Source: Labrenzia sp. 011
GTDB taxonomy: Bacteria > Pseudomonadota > Alphaproteobacteria > Rhizobiales > Stappiaceae
Direction: 5' to 3'
Assembly: GCF_003075075.1 (NCBI RefSeq)
Contig: NZ_QCYM01000011.1
Location: 1 to 64,000, forward strand
DNA length: 64,000 nucleotides
This document shows positions 26,306 to 33,829 of the stretch, one piece after another; the stretch's first letter is position 1, and every line of letters begins with the position of its first letter. The notes under the pieces were generated by a model. That model searched no databases and was not told the origin of the DNA. It saw only the letters and a program-made list of their open reading frames with translations. A program made the translations under genes and the position numbers.

Positions 26306-26665
26306 TTATGCGGCCAGAGCGCCCTCTGCCTGATCGACCAGAACCTTGAAGGCATCCGGCTGATTGATGGCGAGGTCTGACAGAATCTTGCGGTCAACTT
26401 CGATGCCGGCCTTGGTCAGACCGTTGATGAAGCGGCCGTAGGTCATGCCGTGCTGACGCGTTGCGGCGTTGATGCGCTGGATCCAGAGCGAACGGAAGTT
26501 GCGCTTCTTGGCCTTGCGGTCGCGGTAGGCGTATTGTCCTGCCTTCTCGACGGCCTGCTTGGCAATGCGGATGGTGTTCTTGCGACGGCCATAATAACCT
26601 TTGGCAGCCTTGAGAACTTTCTTGTGGCGAGCGTGGGCGGTTACGCCCCGTTTGACGCGTGACAT
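26306..26665 (-). CDS. rplT: 50S ribosomal protein L20
   Basis: 119 residues, starting [20 protein letters not shown] and containing [60 protein letters not shown]20 binds 23S rRNA early in 50S assembly and represses its own operon in several bacteria. It is the second gene after rpmI, 26 bp apart. No pheS follows; a terminator ends the unit. Confidence 0.98.
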   Translation of the reverse strand: MSRVKRGVTAHARHKKVLKAAKGYYGRRKNTIRIAKQAVEKAGQYAYRDRKAKKRNFRSLWIQRINAATRQHGMTYGRFINGLTKAGIEVDRKILSDLAINQPDAFKVLVDQAEGALAA

Positions 26666-26691
26666 CTAGGTAGTCTCCTTCGGGGCTGGCG

Positions 26692-26889
26692 TTATGCGTA
26701 GGGCAGGAACTGCTTCACGACCTTGGCATCCTGGGCGCTCAGCGTGGTGGTGCCACGGGCGTTGCGGATGAACTTGGTCGAGCGCTTGATCATGCCATGA
26801 CGCTTGCCGGCCTGCGCGGTTTTCACCTTGCCGGTCGCAGTCAACTTGAAGCGCTTCTTGGCGCCTGACTTGGTCTTCAGCTTGGGCAT
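26692..26889 (-). CDS. rpmI: 50S ribosomal protein L35
   Basis: 65 residues, [20 protein letters not shown] ... [16 protein letters not shown] ... FLPYA, the full L35 length. AAAGGATGCAAA before ATG. First gene of rpmI-rplT; infC is not upstream, so this operon has its own promoter (27048-27076) and a leader of about 150 nt with two hairpins. Confidence 0.98.
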   Translation of the reverse strand: MPKLKTKSGAKKRFKLTATGKVKTAQAGKRHGMIKRSTKFIRNARGTTTLSAQDAKVVKQFLPYA

Positions 26890-26990
26890 TTTGCATCCTT
26901 TCGTTTGTGCGACCGCGTCAAAGCGGCCACTCTTTAGTTGGTGCATTCAGAGCCGACACGGCATGCCCTTGGTCTGTCGCGGGAAACGGC

Positions 26991-27029
26991 CTGCATCGGG
27001 ATGCAGAAAACCGGCCCACGACGAGCCGG
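26991..27029 (-). promoter_or_regulatory. leader hairpins of rpmI-rplT, attenuator-like
   Basis: Read along the transcript, CCGGC...GCCGG (27029 to 27011, 9-nt loop) is followed at once by TTTTCT, then CTGCATC/GATGCAG (27006 to 26991, 2-nt loop). The first hairpin plus U-run has terminator shape inside the 5' leader. L20-dependent attenuation is known in Bacillus; whether it works here is inference. Confidence 0.4.
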
Positions 27030-27047
27030 ACGACTCTGGACCGGGCG

Positions 27048-27076
27048 CTTATATGGGAGCTTTCCGCCGAATGCAA
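27048..27076 (-). promoter_or_regulatory. sigma70-type promoter of rpmI-rplT
   Basis: On the minus strand TTGCAT (27076-27071), 17-bp spacer, TATAAG (27053-27048), about 160 bp upstream of the L35 start and beyond the end of the acuI gene. Good hexamers with ideal spacing. Confidence 0.6.
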
Positions 27077-27199
27077 CCGGATTCCTAAGAGAATGACCGC
27101 TTCCGGCATGCGACCCGATGCGTTTGCGCGGTGGAGACCTGGATGCCGAGGCGGCCGGCGGTTCGGCAACTGACCCCTGAACGCGGCCGCCCCGGCGGA

Positions 27200-28192
27200 T
27201 CAGGCGTTCACATCGACGACAACCCGGCCTCTCACCTGTCCTTTCAGGATATCGGCCCCGAGCTTCGGCAGGTCTTCCAGGGTGGCGGTCTGGATGACGG
27301 CTTCGAGCTTGTCCATCGGCAGGTCCTTCGCGAGACGCTCCCAGGCCTTCAGGCGGGCGTCATAGGGTTTCATGACGCTGTCGATGCCGAGCAGATTGAC
27401 CCCGCGCAGCAGGAAGGGAATGACGGTTGCCGGCAGGGCCGCGCCGCCGGCAAGTCCGACGGCGGCAACCGAGGCGCCGTATTTCATCTGCCCGAGAATG
27501 CGCGCCAGCATGGAGCCGCCAACCGCGTCGATGCAGCCGGCCCAGGTTTCGCTTTCCAGCGGCCGCTTGACCGTTTCACTGACATCGTCACGGGGGACGA
27601 TCCGGCTGGCGCCGAGCGACTTGAGATAGTCCCAGGTGGTTTCCCGCCCGGTCACGGCGGCGACCTCATAGCCGAGATTGGAGAGGATCGCCGTGGCGAC
27701 GGAGCCGACGCCGCCCGCGGCGCCGGTGACCAGAACCGGGCCGTTTTCGGGCTTCAGGCCGTGTTCCTCAAGTGCCATGATGGCGAGCATGGCGGTAAAG
27801 CCCGCCGTGCCGATCGCCATGGCGTCGCGTGTGGTCAGTCCCTGGGGCAGGGGCACGAGCCATTCGCCCTTGACGCAGGCCTTCTGGGCATAGCCACCCC
27901 ACCAGGCCTCGCCGACCCGCCAGCCGGTAAGCACGACCTTGTCGCCGGGCTGGTACCAGTTGTCGGAGGATTCCTCGACGGTGCCGGCAAAATCGATTCC
28001 CGGTACGTGCGGATAATTGCGCACCAATCCGCCGCCCGGCCCGAGGCACAGCCCGTCCTTGTAGTTCAGCGTCGAATATTCGACCGCGACGGTCACATTG
28101 GCTTCCGGCAGCCGGGTCTCTTCGATTTCCTGGATGGTGGCGTGTGTCTTGCCGTCCTCGTCCTTGTCGACAATAAGTGCTTTGAAGGTCAT
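27200..28192 (-). CDS. acuI: acrylyl-CoA reductase (NADPH) family oxidoreductase, AcuI/YhdH type
   Basis: 330-residue zinc-free MDR enzyme. It starts MTFKALIVDKDEDGKTHA, contains YSTLNYKDGLCLGPGGG, VPGIDFAGTVEES, GWRVGEAWWGGYAQKA, the NADPH-binding VTGAAGGVGSVATAILSNLG, and NLLGIDSVMKPYDAR. These features fit the AcuI/YhdH family, which reduces acryloyl-CoA to propionyl-CoA and so protects against this toxic electrophile in DMSP and 3-hydroxypropionate catabolism. No DMSP lyase gene is in the window. The upstream ORF extension to 28309 is not part of the family and is rejected. Confidence 0.88.
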   Translation of the reverse strand: MTFKALIVDKDEDGKTHATIQEIEETRLPEANVTVAVEYSTLNYKDGLCLGPGGGLVRNYPHVPGIDFAGTVEESSDNWYQPGDKVVLTGWRVGEAWWGGYAQKACVKGEWLVPLPQGLTTRDAMAIGTAGFTAMLAIMALEEHGLKPENGPVLVTGAAGGVGSVATAILSNLGYEVAAVTGRETTWDYLKSLGASRIVPRDDVSETVKRPLESETWAGCIDAVGGSMLARILGQMKYGASVAAVGLAGGAALPATVIPFLLRGVNLLGIDSVMKPYDARLKAWERLAKDLPMDKLEAVIQTATLEDLPKLGADILKGQVRGRVVVDVNA

Positions 28193-28360
28193 TTGAGCGG
28201 GTCCTGCTGGTTGGTTTCTCTCGCAATGTCCTGGCCTGGCGGCGCAGAACGGGTATCTGGATCTTCCCGGCCGGTTGAATTCGGCCGTGTTTCCTGGAGA
28301 ACGCGGCAAGGTGGTCTCCGGTTGCGGTTCTGCCTTCCCGGATTTCTGCCGGGCCGGCTC

Positions 28361-28987
28361 TCAAGCGGCCGCTTCGGCGGCCGGCCCGGCCCAGTCGATC
28401 TGGCAGATTTCGGCGCTGCGGCCATCGAAATCCCAGACACGACCATAGGCGCGCACCCGGCCCTGTGTCGCGGTGGCGACGGTTATATCCGGTCCCATCC
28501 AGTAGGCGGTGTTGGTGACGACAATATCCTCGTCGGGATTTCCGCCCCGGACGGGCTCCACCTCGCCCTTGATGGCCTTGCCGACGATCAGCCGGCGCTT
28601 CTTGCCTTCGTTGGTATAGGAGACCGGCGCCCGTTCTGCTCCCAGGAATTCGCTGACCAGAACCCGGAACAGGCCGGTTGTCCCCTTTGCCTGGCCGGAG
28701 AAAATCCTGATCAGGGCGTCATAGGCTGCGTCGCTGGCCCGTTCGTCGATATAGGCGGCGGCCTTCCAGTTGCCGCGTGCCATGAGACCGGGGATCTCCA
28801 GAACCAGGCCGACATTGAGGCCGGACAGATCCGTGCCTTCGTAATGGCCCTCGTCGATGCGAACCCCCGCCCAGGCCTGGCAGTAGCCCTCCGTGGGCGG
28901 GTGCTGGCCGAGGGAGACAACGCAGGGGCAGAAAACCGTGCAGTTGCAGTTCAGGATCAACTCCCCGCGAATGGCCCAGCCGGACAT
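28361..28987 (-). CDS. DUF1326 domain-containing protein
   Basis: 208 residues with an N-terminal cysteine cluster (ILNCNCTVFCPCVVS, about 10-24) that could bind metal, a QAWAGVRIDEGHYEGTDLSG segment, and a closing GRVWDFDGRSAEICQIDW block. No signal peptide. The family is uncharacterised. It lies 16 bp downstream of a DUF2182 gene on the same strand; these two families often co-occur from memory. Start fixed by AAAGGAGAACTGC before ATG; the ORF extension to 29029 overlaps DUF2182. Confidence 0.85.
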   Translation of the reverse strand: MSGWAIRGELILNCNCTVFCPCVVSLGQHPPTEGYCQAWAGVRIDEGHYEGTDLSGLNVGLVLEIPGLMARGNWKAAAYIDERASDAAYDALIRIFSGQAKGTTGLFRVLVSEFLGAERAPVSYTNEGKKRRLIVGKAIKGEVEPVRGGNPDEDIVVTNTAYWMGPDITVATATQGRVRAYGRVWDFDGRSAEICQIDWAGPAAEAAA

Positions 28988-29003
28988 GCAGTTCTCCTTT
29001 GCG

Positions 29004-29888
29004 TCAGTTTGGCAGGAATGGCAGGACAATCACGGTTGTGCCTGCAAGTATGAGGAAGACACCGAGCGGCGCGTTTATTTTCGCGCCGATTTCCGGCAGT
29101 TTTTCGAGGGTCATCAGCACCATGGCGAAGGCCATGATCGCGAGATTCATGGTGCCCGCGACGAAGGCCAGCAGCATGAGCGCCCAGCAGCAGCCGAGAC
29201 AGACCGACCCGAGCCGCAGGCCGAGCCTGTAGGCGCCGGGGCTGCCCGGCTGCCAGTGGGTGAGGAAGAACGCCATCGGGCTCTGGCAGGCTTTCAGGCA
29301 GGCGGCCTTCAGCGCGCTGAACTGATAGAGCCCGGCGGCGGCAAGCAGGGCGCCGCTGAACAGATGGGAGGTCGACCGGCCGAGCGGATCGATCAGGCCA
29401 AGGGAGGCCAGGCGGACCTGAAGAAGGGCGGCGGCGACGGAAAATCCCAGCCAGACGGTGAGATAGCCTGCAACCAGAACGGCCAGGGAAAACCCGCTGG
29501 CGGCCGCCGTATGGGTCAGATCCGCATAGGTGCGGAAAGCCGGGAAAGCCGTGGGGGCCATCATTGCCAGGGACATCAGCACCCACATCAGAACGCTGGT
29601 GCCATAGCCGGTGGCGGCGACCGTGTTCGAGCATAGCCACAGAAGCGCGCCGAGGCCCGACCGGTTTGCAAAAGCCCCGTCCGGCGGAAAGGCCTGCATG
29701 GCGAAGAGCGCGCTCCAGGCTGTCAGAACAGCGGCAAAAAACAGCAACGCCAGTGCCCCGCGGCCCGGCAGCAACCGTGCAAGTGTCCTCACCTCGTCCT
29801 CCCCGGACCGGCCGTTCCCGGCGCCCTGGGCGCCTGTGGCCGGTCCCGCAGATTTGCGCCTGCCGCCGTCGGCGTCCGGGCGCGTCAT
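29004..29888 (-). CDS. DUF2182 integral membrane protein (PpoB2-like, putative metal-binding)
   Basis: About 294 residues (a TTG at 29903 with GGAG upstream would add five). A charged N-terminus is followed by about six transmembrane segments. Late in the protein are LTHWQPGSPGAYRLGLRLGS and VCLGCCWALMLLAFVAGTMN, where His and adjacent Cys residues look like metal ligands. Pfam links this family, as I recall, to PpoB2, a copper-delivery protein for a Marinomonas oxidase. With DUF1326 directly downstream, a two-component metal-handling unit is a reasonable inference. Confidence 0.82.
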   Translation of the reverse strand: MTRPDADGGRRKSAGPATGAQGAGNGRSGEDEVRTLARLLPGRGALALLFFAAVLTAWSALFAMQAFPPDGAFANRSGLGALLWLCSNTVAATGYGTSVLMWVLMSLAMMAPTAFPAFRTYADLTHTAAASGFSLAVLVAGYLTVWLGFSVAAALLQVRLASLGLIDPLGRSTSHLFSGALLAAAGLYQFSALKAACLKACQSPMAFFLTHWQPGSPGAYRLGLRLGSVCLGCCWALMLLAFVAGTMNLAIMAFAMVLMTLEKLPEIGAKINAPLGVFLILAGTTVIVLPFLPN

Positions 29889-29926
29889 GCCTTGTTGTGC
29901 CAACGCTGCTCCGGCAACGGATAAAA

Positions 29927-29954
29927 GTCAAACATTTAATTGTCAGACATTTAT
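29927..29954. promoter_or_regulatory. operator-like palindrome and direct repeat between DUF2182 and the FadR-type regulator
   Basis: TGTCAGACA (29941-29949) is a perfect odd palindrome, extended to AATTGTC-A-GACATTT with one mismatch. A partial copy lies just upstream, so GTCAAACATTTA (29927-29938) and GTCAGACATTTA (29942-29953) form a direct repeat with 15-bp period. TGTC-N-GACA is a plausible type of FadR-subfamily operator. Its place in the divergent intergenic region suggests control of both sides. Confidence 0.55.
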
Positions 29955-30061
29955 ACCTTTGCGATTGACCCCGCCCTGGCCGGTGACTAATTTCGACGGG
30001 TTTCCGGAAGGTCCGCTGGTCTTGCGGGGAATAACCGGACGGGCGGCAACTGGAGTGCACT

Positions 30062-30793
30062 GTGGCGATCGAGTTCAACACGATTCAGAAAGAGGGTCTG
30101 TCGGTTCAGATCGCCAACGCCATCCGCAACGCCATCCTGGACGGACGACTCACGGGCGAGGAGCGGCTGCCGAGCGAGGCGGAACTGGCGGAACGCTTCG
30201 GCGTTTCCAGATCCACGGTCCGCGAAGCGCTGAAACGGCTCGCGGCACAGAACCTGATCCGCAGCGAGCGCGGGTCTGCGGGCGGTGCCTTCGTCAACCG
30301 GATCACCTGGTCCGAGGCGACGGACAATCTGGTCACCACCACCCGGCTCCTGATCGGGATGAACGATATTCCGCTGGAGGATGCGATCGAGGCGCGGTTC
30401 GCGCTGGAATCCGCCGCCCTGCCGCTTGCCGCGGCGCATCGCACCGATGCCCAGCTTGGCGACCTGCGGGCGGAAATCAGCCGTCAGCGCGATCCGCTGA
30501 CCAGCGACGAGGCGTTTTGCGCCTCGGATGTCACCTTTCATTCGGTGATCGCCGGGGCGACGGCAAATCCGCTGCTGGCATTCCAGCTTTCCGCCGCCTT
30601 CGAAGCCATGCAGCCGCTGATGAACATGCTGGTCTACCGTCTTCGCGACCGGGAGCGGATCGCCGACTTTCACGAGGCCCTGGCAGCGGCGCTCGAGGCG
30701 CATGACAGTGCCGCGGCATCGGTGAGTCTCGAGGCCCTGTCGGCCTATACAAGAGAACTGGCCGCCCAGCGCCGCAAGCCCAAGAGCGACTGA
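30062..30793 (+). CDS. FadR-subfamily GntR transcriptional regulator
   Basis: 243 residues. An N-terminal winged helix (SVQIANAIRNAILDGRL, then LPSEAELAERFGVSRSTVRE-ALKRLAAQNLI) joins an all-helical FCD ligand domain (EARFALESAALPLAAAHR, DVTFHSVIAGATANPLLAFQ, and the closing HDSAAASVSLEALSAYT). The FCD domain usually binds a carboxylate with a metal. Ligand unknown. GTG start with GGAGTGCACT. It is divergent from DUF2182-DUF1326, with an operator-like palindrome 110 bp upstream of its start, so it likely controls that pair and itself. Confidence 0.92.
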   Translation: MAIEFNTIQKEGLSVQIANAIRNAILDGRLTGEERLPSEAELAERFGVSRSTVREALKRLAAQNLIRSERGSAGGAFVNRITWSEATDNLVTTTRLLIGMNDIPLEDAIEARFALESAALPLAAAHRTDAQLGDLRAEISRQRDPLTSDEAFCASDVTFHSVIAGATANPLLAFQLSAAFEAMQPLMNMLVYRLRDRERIADFHEALAAALEAHDSAAASVSLEALSAYTRELAAQRRKPKSD

Positions 30794-31047
30794 GCGGCTT
30801 CACCGCGTGCCGCCGTGCCGGGGATCCTCGGCGTGGAATTGCGTCAGGACTCTGAGTGATACGGCCCTTTTCCCTGCACTTCCCCTGCGTGCCTTCAGCA
30901 CCGGATGTCGAATCGGAGGACCGTGCGATGCACGTTTTGCGGGTGTTTCGCAGGTGCGGCATACCCTTTCGTTGCGTTTTGTCCGCCTAAAGTATAATAT
31001 AGACAAAAGTCGAATGCCGATTCGATGATTTCAGAGGAGTGATCACG

Positions 31048-31194
31048 ATGAAGTACTGGAGCCTCGCCGTCGTAGCACTGGTGATTGTGGGCGTTGCCGC
31101 AGTCCGGCATGTGAATCCCAACCATGAACTGGCCGGTGCGACCACCAGTTCGGGCGTTCCCGTCACCACGCTGCATACGCCGGTCACGCCGTAA
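31048..31194 (+). CDS. 48-aa membrane-anchored peptide
   Basis: Reads MKYWSLAVVALVIVGVAAVR then a Ser/Thr/Val-rich periplasm-like tail ending in TTLHTPVTP. One hydrophobic helix at residues 3-20. RBS AGAGGAGTGATCACG before ATG. The rest of 30794-31264 shows no other gene. Unknown function; the good RBS argues that it is expressed. Confidence 0.6.
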   Translation: MKYWSLAVVALVIVGVAAVRHVNPNHELAGATTSSGVPVTTLHTPVTP

Positions 31195-31264
31195 AACGGG
31201 CCGGACCGGACGGGCCGCGCACAGGGGCCCGCGGCGGACGCTGTGCGACTGAAGAAAATCCAAT

Positions 31265-31480
31265 TCAGTTTGCCGGTGGCAGCGCGTCAGCGGAAGGCTT
31301 TGTCGGTGGCATCCGCCCAGCGGGTTCCGCGAATGAGATCTCATTCCTGCCAAAAGCAGCCTGACATCCCTTGACTGTGCACTGAACCGTAACCGCTGGG
31401 AAGATCTCCCTGAAATCGCTTGCGGGAGTATTGATCCGGCCTGTGGTGACGGTACCATTGCACCCTGGTCGTTCAGCCAT
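31265..31480 (-). CDS. hypothetical protein, 71 aa
   Basis: Small soluble protein with three Cys (GCN, QCTVKGC) and a Pro-rich tail. No recognised domain. The ATG at 31480 is preceded by AGGAGAGCCGTGTC, a good RBS. Neighbours on both sides are unrelated. The 270-330 bp up to the exonuclease start hold no other convincing frame. Confidence 0.5.
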   Translation of the reverse strand: MAERPGCNGTVTTGRINTPASDFREIFPAVTVQCTVKGCQAAFGRNEISFAEPAGRMPPTKPSADALPPAN

Positions 31481-31806
31481 GACACGGCTCTCCTGCGGCA
31501 GATCGATCGCCGTGAGAGCGACGACATGAATTTCTTCATTTACGTCCCCTCAGGCGCTGCCGCTGCTGAAACCTGAGACGCAAGATTACGTCCCGACGCT
31601 TGACCCGTCAGTTTACGATGCCGGCGGCACGCATTTTCTGAAGCGGAGCTTTGCACAGATCGGCGAAATCGATTTTATTTGTTGCGGCCGGCTGACGGAG
31701 CGTTCCAGGTCGATGGCAGATCTTCTCGGCCGTCCGGGATTGTCTGTTGCGCAGCGAACGGCGTATGAACGCAGGCGGGAGCGCATTTGCGCAGCAGGGA
31801 AAGGAC

Positions 31807-32430
31807 GTGTCTGTGTTCACTGATCAAGGCGCCGGAAGGCCGCCGCCGACGGGGCCGTTTCGCTTCCTTGCCTTGGATGTTGAAACGGCAAACAACGAGC
31901 GCGCCTCGATTTGCCAGGTGGGGCTTGCCTGTGTCGGCAGGGACGGATCGATTGCTACCTGGTCGACCTTCGTCGATCCATGCACGTCGGTCTGGACATG
32001 TACCTGGGTCCACGGCATCTGCGAAGAAACGGTGCGCGGTGCCCCCCGGTTTCCGGAGGTGCTCTCGGTGCTTACGCGGGTGGTTGCAGGGCATACTGTT
32101 TTCCAGCACAGCAGCTTTGACCGCAGCGCGGTCAATGCGGCCTGCGCGCAGCATGGCTGTTTCGCCCCGGACTGGCACTGGCGTGACAGTGTCACTGTTG
32201 CCCGCCGGGCGTGGCCGGAGCTGAAGGGAAACGGCGGCCATGGCCTGAAGTCGCTCAAGAACCATCTGGGTCTCCAATTCAGGCATCATGACGGGGAAGA
32301 GGACGCGCGTGCAGCCGCGGAGGTTGTGCTTCTGGCAGAGGCGGAGACACAATTGAGTTTTGAAGTCCTTGCGGGACAAGCCAGTCGCAAGCTTTCAAAC
32401 GCTGGCGCACGATCCAGCCGACGCGGCTGA
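31807..32430 (+). CDS. DnaQ-like 3'-5' exonuclease (DEDDh)
   Basis: 207 residues. Exo I FLALDVETANNERASICQVG (Asp, Glu), Exo II VFQHSSFDRSAVNAAC (Asp), and Exo III HHDGEEDARAAAEV (His, Asp) give the full DEDDh set. It resembles the stand-alone or epsilon-like exonucleases that lack the BRCT or polymerase-binding parts. Role could be DNA or RNA 3'-end trimming. Start assigned to GTG 31807 with AGGGAAAGGAC upstream; the ATG at 31765 has no RBS. A tRNA gene lies 50 bp downstream on the opposite strand. Confidence 0.85.
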   Translation: MSVFTDQGAGRPPPTGPFRFLALDVETANNERASICQVGLACVGRDGSIATWSTFVDPCTSVWTCTWVHGICEETVRGAPRFPEVLSVLTRVVAGHTVFQHSSFDRSAVNAACAQHGCFAPDWHWRDSVTVARRAWPELKGNGGHGLKSLKNHLGLQFRHHDGEEDARAAAEVVLLAEAETQLSFEVLAGQASRKLSNAGARSSRRG

Positions 32431-32479
32431 GTGCAAAGTCACAAGTGACCCGTCACGATTTGCATGGACTCTGGAAAAA

Positions 32480-32556
32480 TGGTGACCCCGACTGGATTCG
32501 AACCAGTGACCCTCAGATTAGGAATCTGATGCTCTATCCTGCTGAGCTACGGGGCC
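32480..32556 (-). tRNA. tRNA-Arg (anticodon CCT)
   Basis: Seen on the minus strand: acceptor GGCCCCG pairs with CGGGGTC (one G-U), D arm GCTC...GAGC, anticodon stem CAGAT/ATCTG around loop TCCTAA with anticodon CCT, T arm with GGTTCGAATCC, and encoded CCA. It reads AGG codons. No integrase or direct repeat of the 3' end is visible next to it. Confidence 0.95.
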
Positions 32557-32910
32557 CCGAAGCGGTCGATTAGCACGATTTGTTTCTCTTTGCGACCCCT
32601 CAGGCACAGGGAGACAAAGAAAGCTGTCGCGCGGGGCGGGGCGGCCGGAAGTGCTTTTTTCGGGCGTGTCTTCGGCTTGCCTTAATCGCTGCTTAGCAGT
32701 CTTTCCTGAAACGGCTCTTTTCTGCTGCCGCGCGGAACGATGTCTCCGCGCCGGCGTTTCCGGTCTGCAGGGTTTCCCGGCGGACCGATTGCGGGTCAGG
32801 GAAGAGCCAGCCAACCAGTTTGCGTGTCGTGAGTGCACGGCAGGCAGGTTGAATTCGCGGATCGGTTGAGAGGGCAGCGGGTGTCGAGCGGGCGCTTGGG
32901 CAACGGAACG
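32557..32910. other. intergenic region upstream of tRNA-Arg and the SNase-like gene
   Basis: About 355 bp with no supported gene. It should hold the divergent promoters of the tRNA (minus) and the SNase-like protein (plus), but I cannot point to convincing hexamers. Confidence 0.4.
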
Positions 32911-33777
32911 ATGGATGGTAATGGCGGTGGCTGCGGGCGGATGATCTTTCGCCGGCTCGTCTGCCTTGCCGGAGCCTTGCTCGCGGCCCGGTCCGCCCTG
33001 GCGACGGAGGCCGATCCGCAGATGCTTGCGCGGGCCGCCCATGAAACATGCGTCCCGGCGGACGCCGTTCCCGTGAAGATCGAAGGGCCGGCGGAAGAGG
33101 GGGTCTATGTCGATCCGGCAGGGCAGCGCTATTTTGCCAGCGACCTCTATTTTCCGGCCTCCGGACCGGACCCGGAGGAGGAGGCGGCGGATGTGACGGC
33201 CGCCGATGCCGGCCCGGTTCTCGAAGCGGTGCCGCTCGGTCCGCCGAACCGCTGGGGCCTGATACCGGCCTGGATCGTCGTGAGAAACGGGGACGAAGGA
33301 CAGATGCTGCAGGCTGCCCGGCTCATGGACGGGGCGGCGGTCTTCGCGCCCGAGCGGGCGGACAGCGCCTGTGCCGGCCTGCTGCGGCTGGCGGAAACGG
33401 CGGCGCGCCGAGAACAGCGCGGCCTTTGGGGAGACAAGACGGCCGCGCCTGTCTATTCTGCCGCAAGGCCGGGCCTGCTTGAAGAGAAGACCGGAGACTA
33501 TGTGATCGTCAGGGGGCGCGTTGTTTCCCTTGGAAAAACGGAAAGCACCCGCTATCTGAATTTCGGAAAATACTGGAAAACGGACTTTACGGTCACGCTG
33601 AAGACCTCCGATGAGGCTATCTTCGACGCGACCCTCGGCCGTTCGGGCCGGCCGGTGGCGGATCTGGCGGGAAAGTTCGTCGAGCTGCGTGGTTTCATTC
33701 AGACGCGGGACGGCCCGCATATGGCGCTTCGTCATCCGGAGCAACTGGTGGTACTGGAGCATCCCGCGCTTGACTGA
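32911..33777 (+). CDS. secreted SNase-like (thermonuclease-related) protein, probably non-catalytic
   Basis: About 288 residues (or 278 from ATG 32941). A signal peptide FRRLVCLAGALLAARSALA is followed by a degenerate staphylococcal-nuclease-like part: DGAAVFAPER, then LLRLAETAARREQRGLWG, which matches the SNase C-terminal helix, while the usual VxDGDT and catalytic Arg/Glu region is absent. The last 90 residues (YVIVRGRVVSLGKTESTRYL, FGKYWKTDFTVTL) look like an OB-type fold. Periplasmic. Start is uncertain because no strong RBS is seen. The M48 lipoprotein gene follows after about 50 bp and may be co-transcribed. Confidence 0.75.
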   Translation: MDGNGGGCGRMIFRRLVCLAGALLAARSALATEADPQMLARAAHETCVPADAVPVKIEGPAEEGVYVDPAGQRYFASDLYFPASGPDPEEEAADVTAADAGPVLEAVPLGPPNRWGLIPAWIVVRNGDEGQMLQAARLMDGAAVFAPERADSACAGLLRLAETAARREQRGLWGDKTAAPVYSAARPGLLEEKTGDYVIVRGRVVSLGKTESTRYLNFGKYWKTDFTVTLKTSDEAIFDATLGRSGRPVADLAGKFVELRGFIQTRDGPHMALRHPEQLVVLEHPALD

Positions 33778-33829
33778 GCAAGGACGAGGGCGTCTCAAGA
33801 TTTTGAAATCGATCAACTTTTCCGCTTTC

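Noticed and set aside
32480..32556. tRNA-Arg as attachment site of an integrated element
   Set aside because: No integrase and no repeat of the tRNA 3' end nearby; neighbours look chromosomal.
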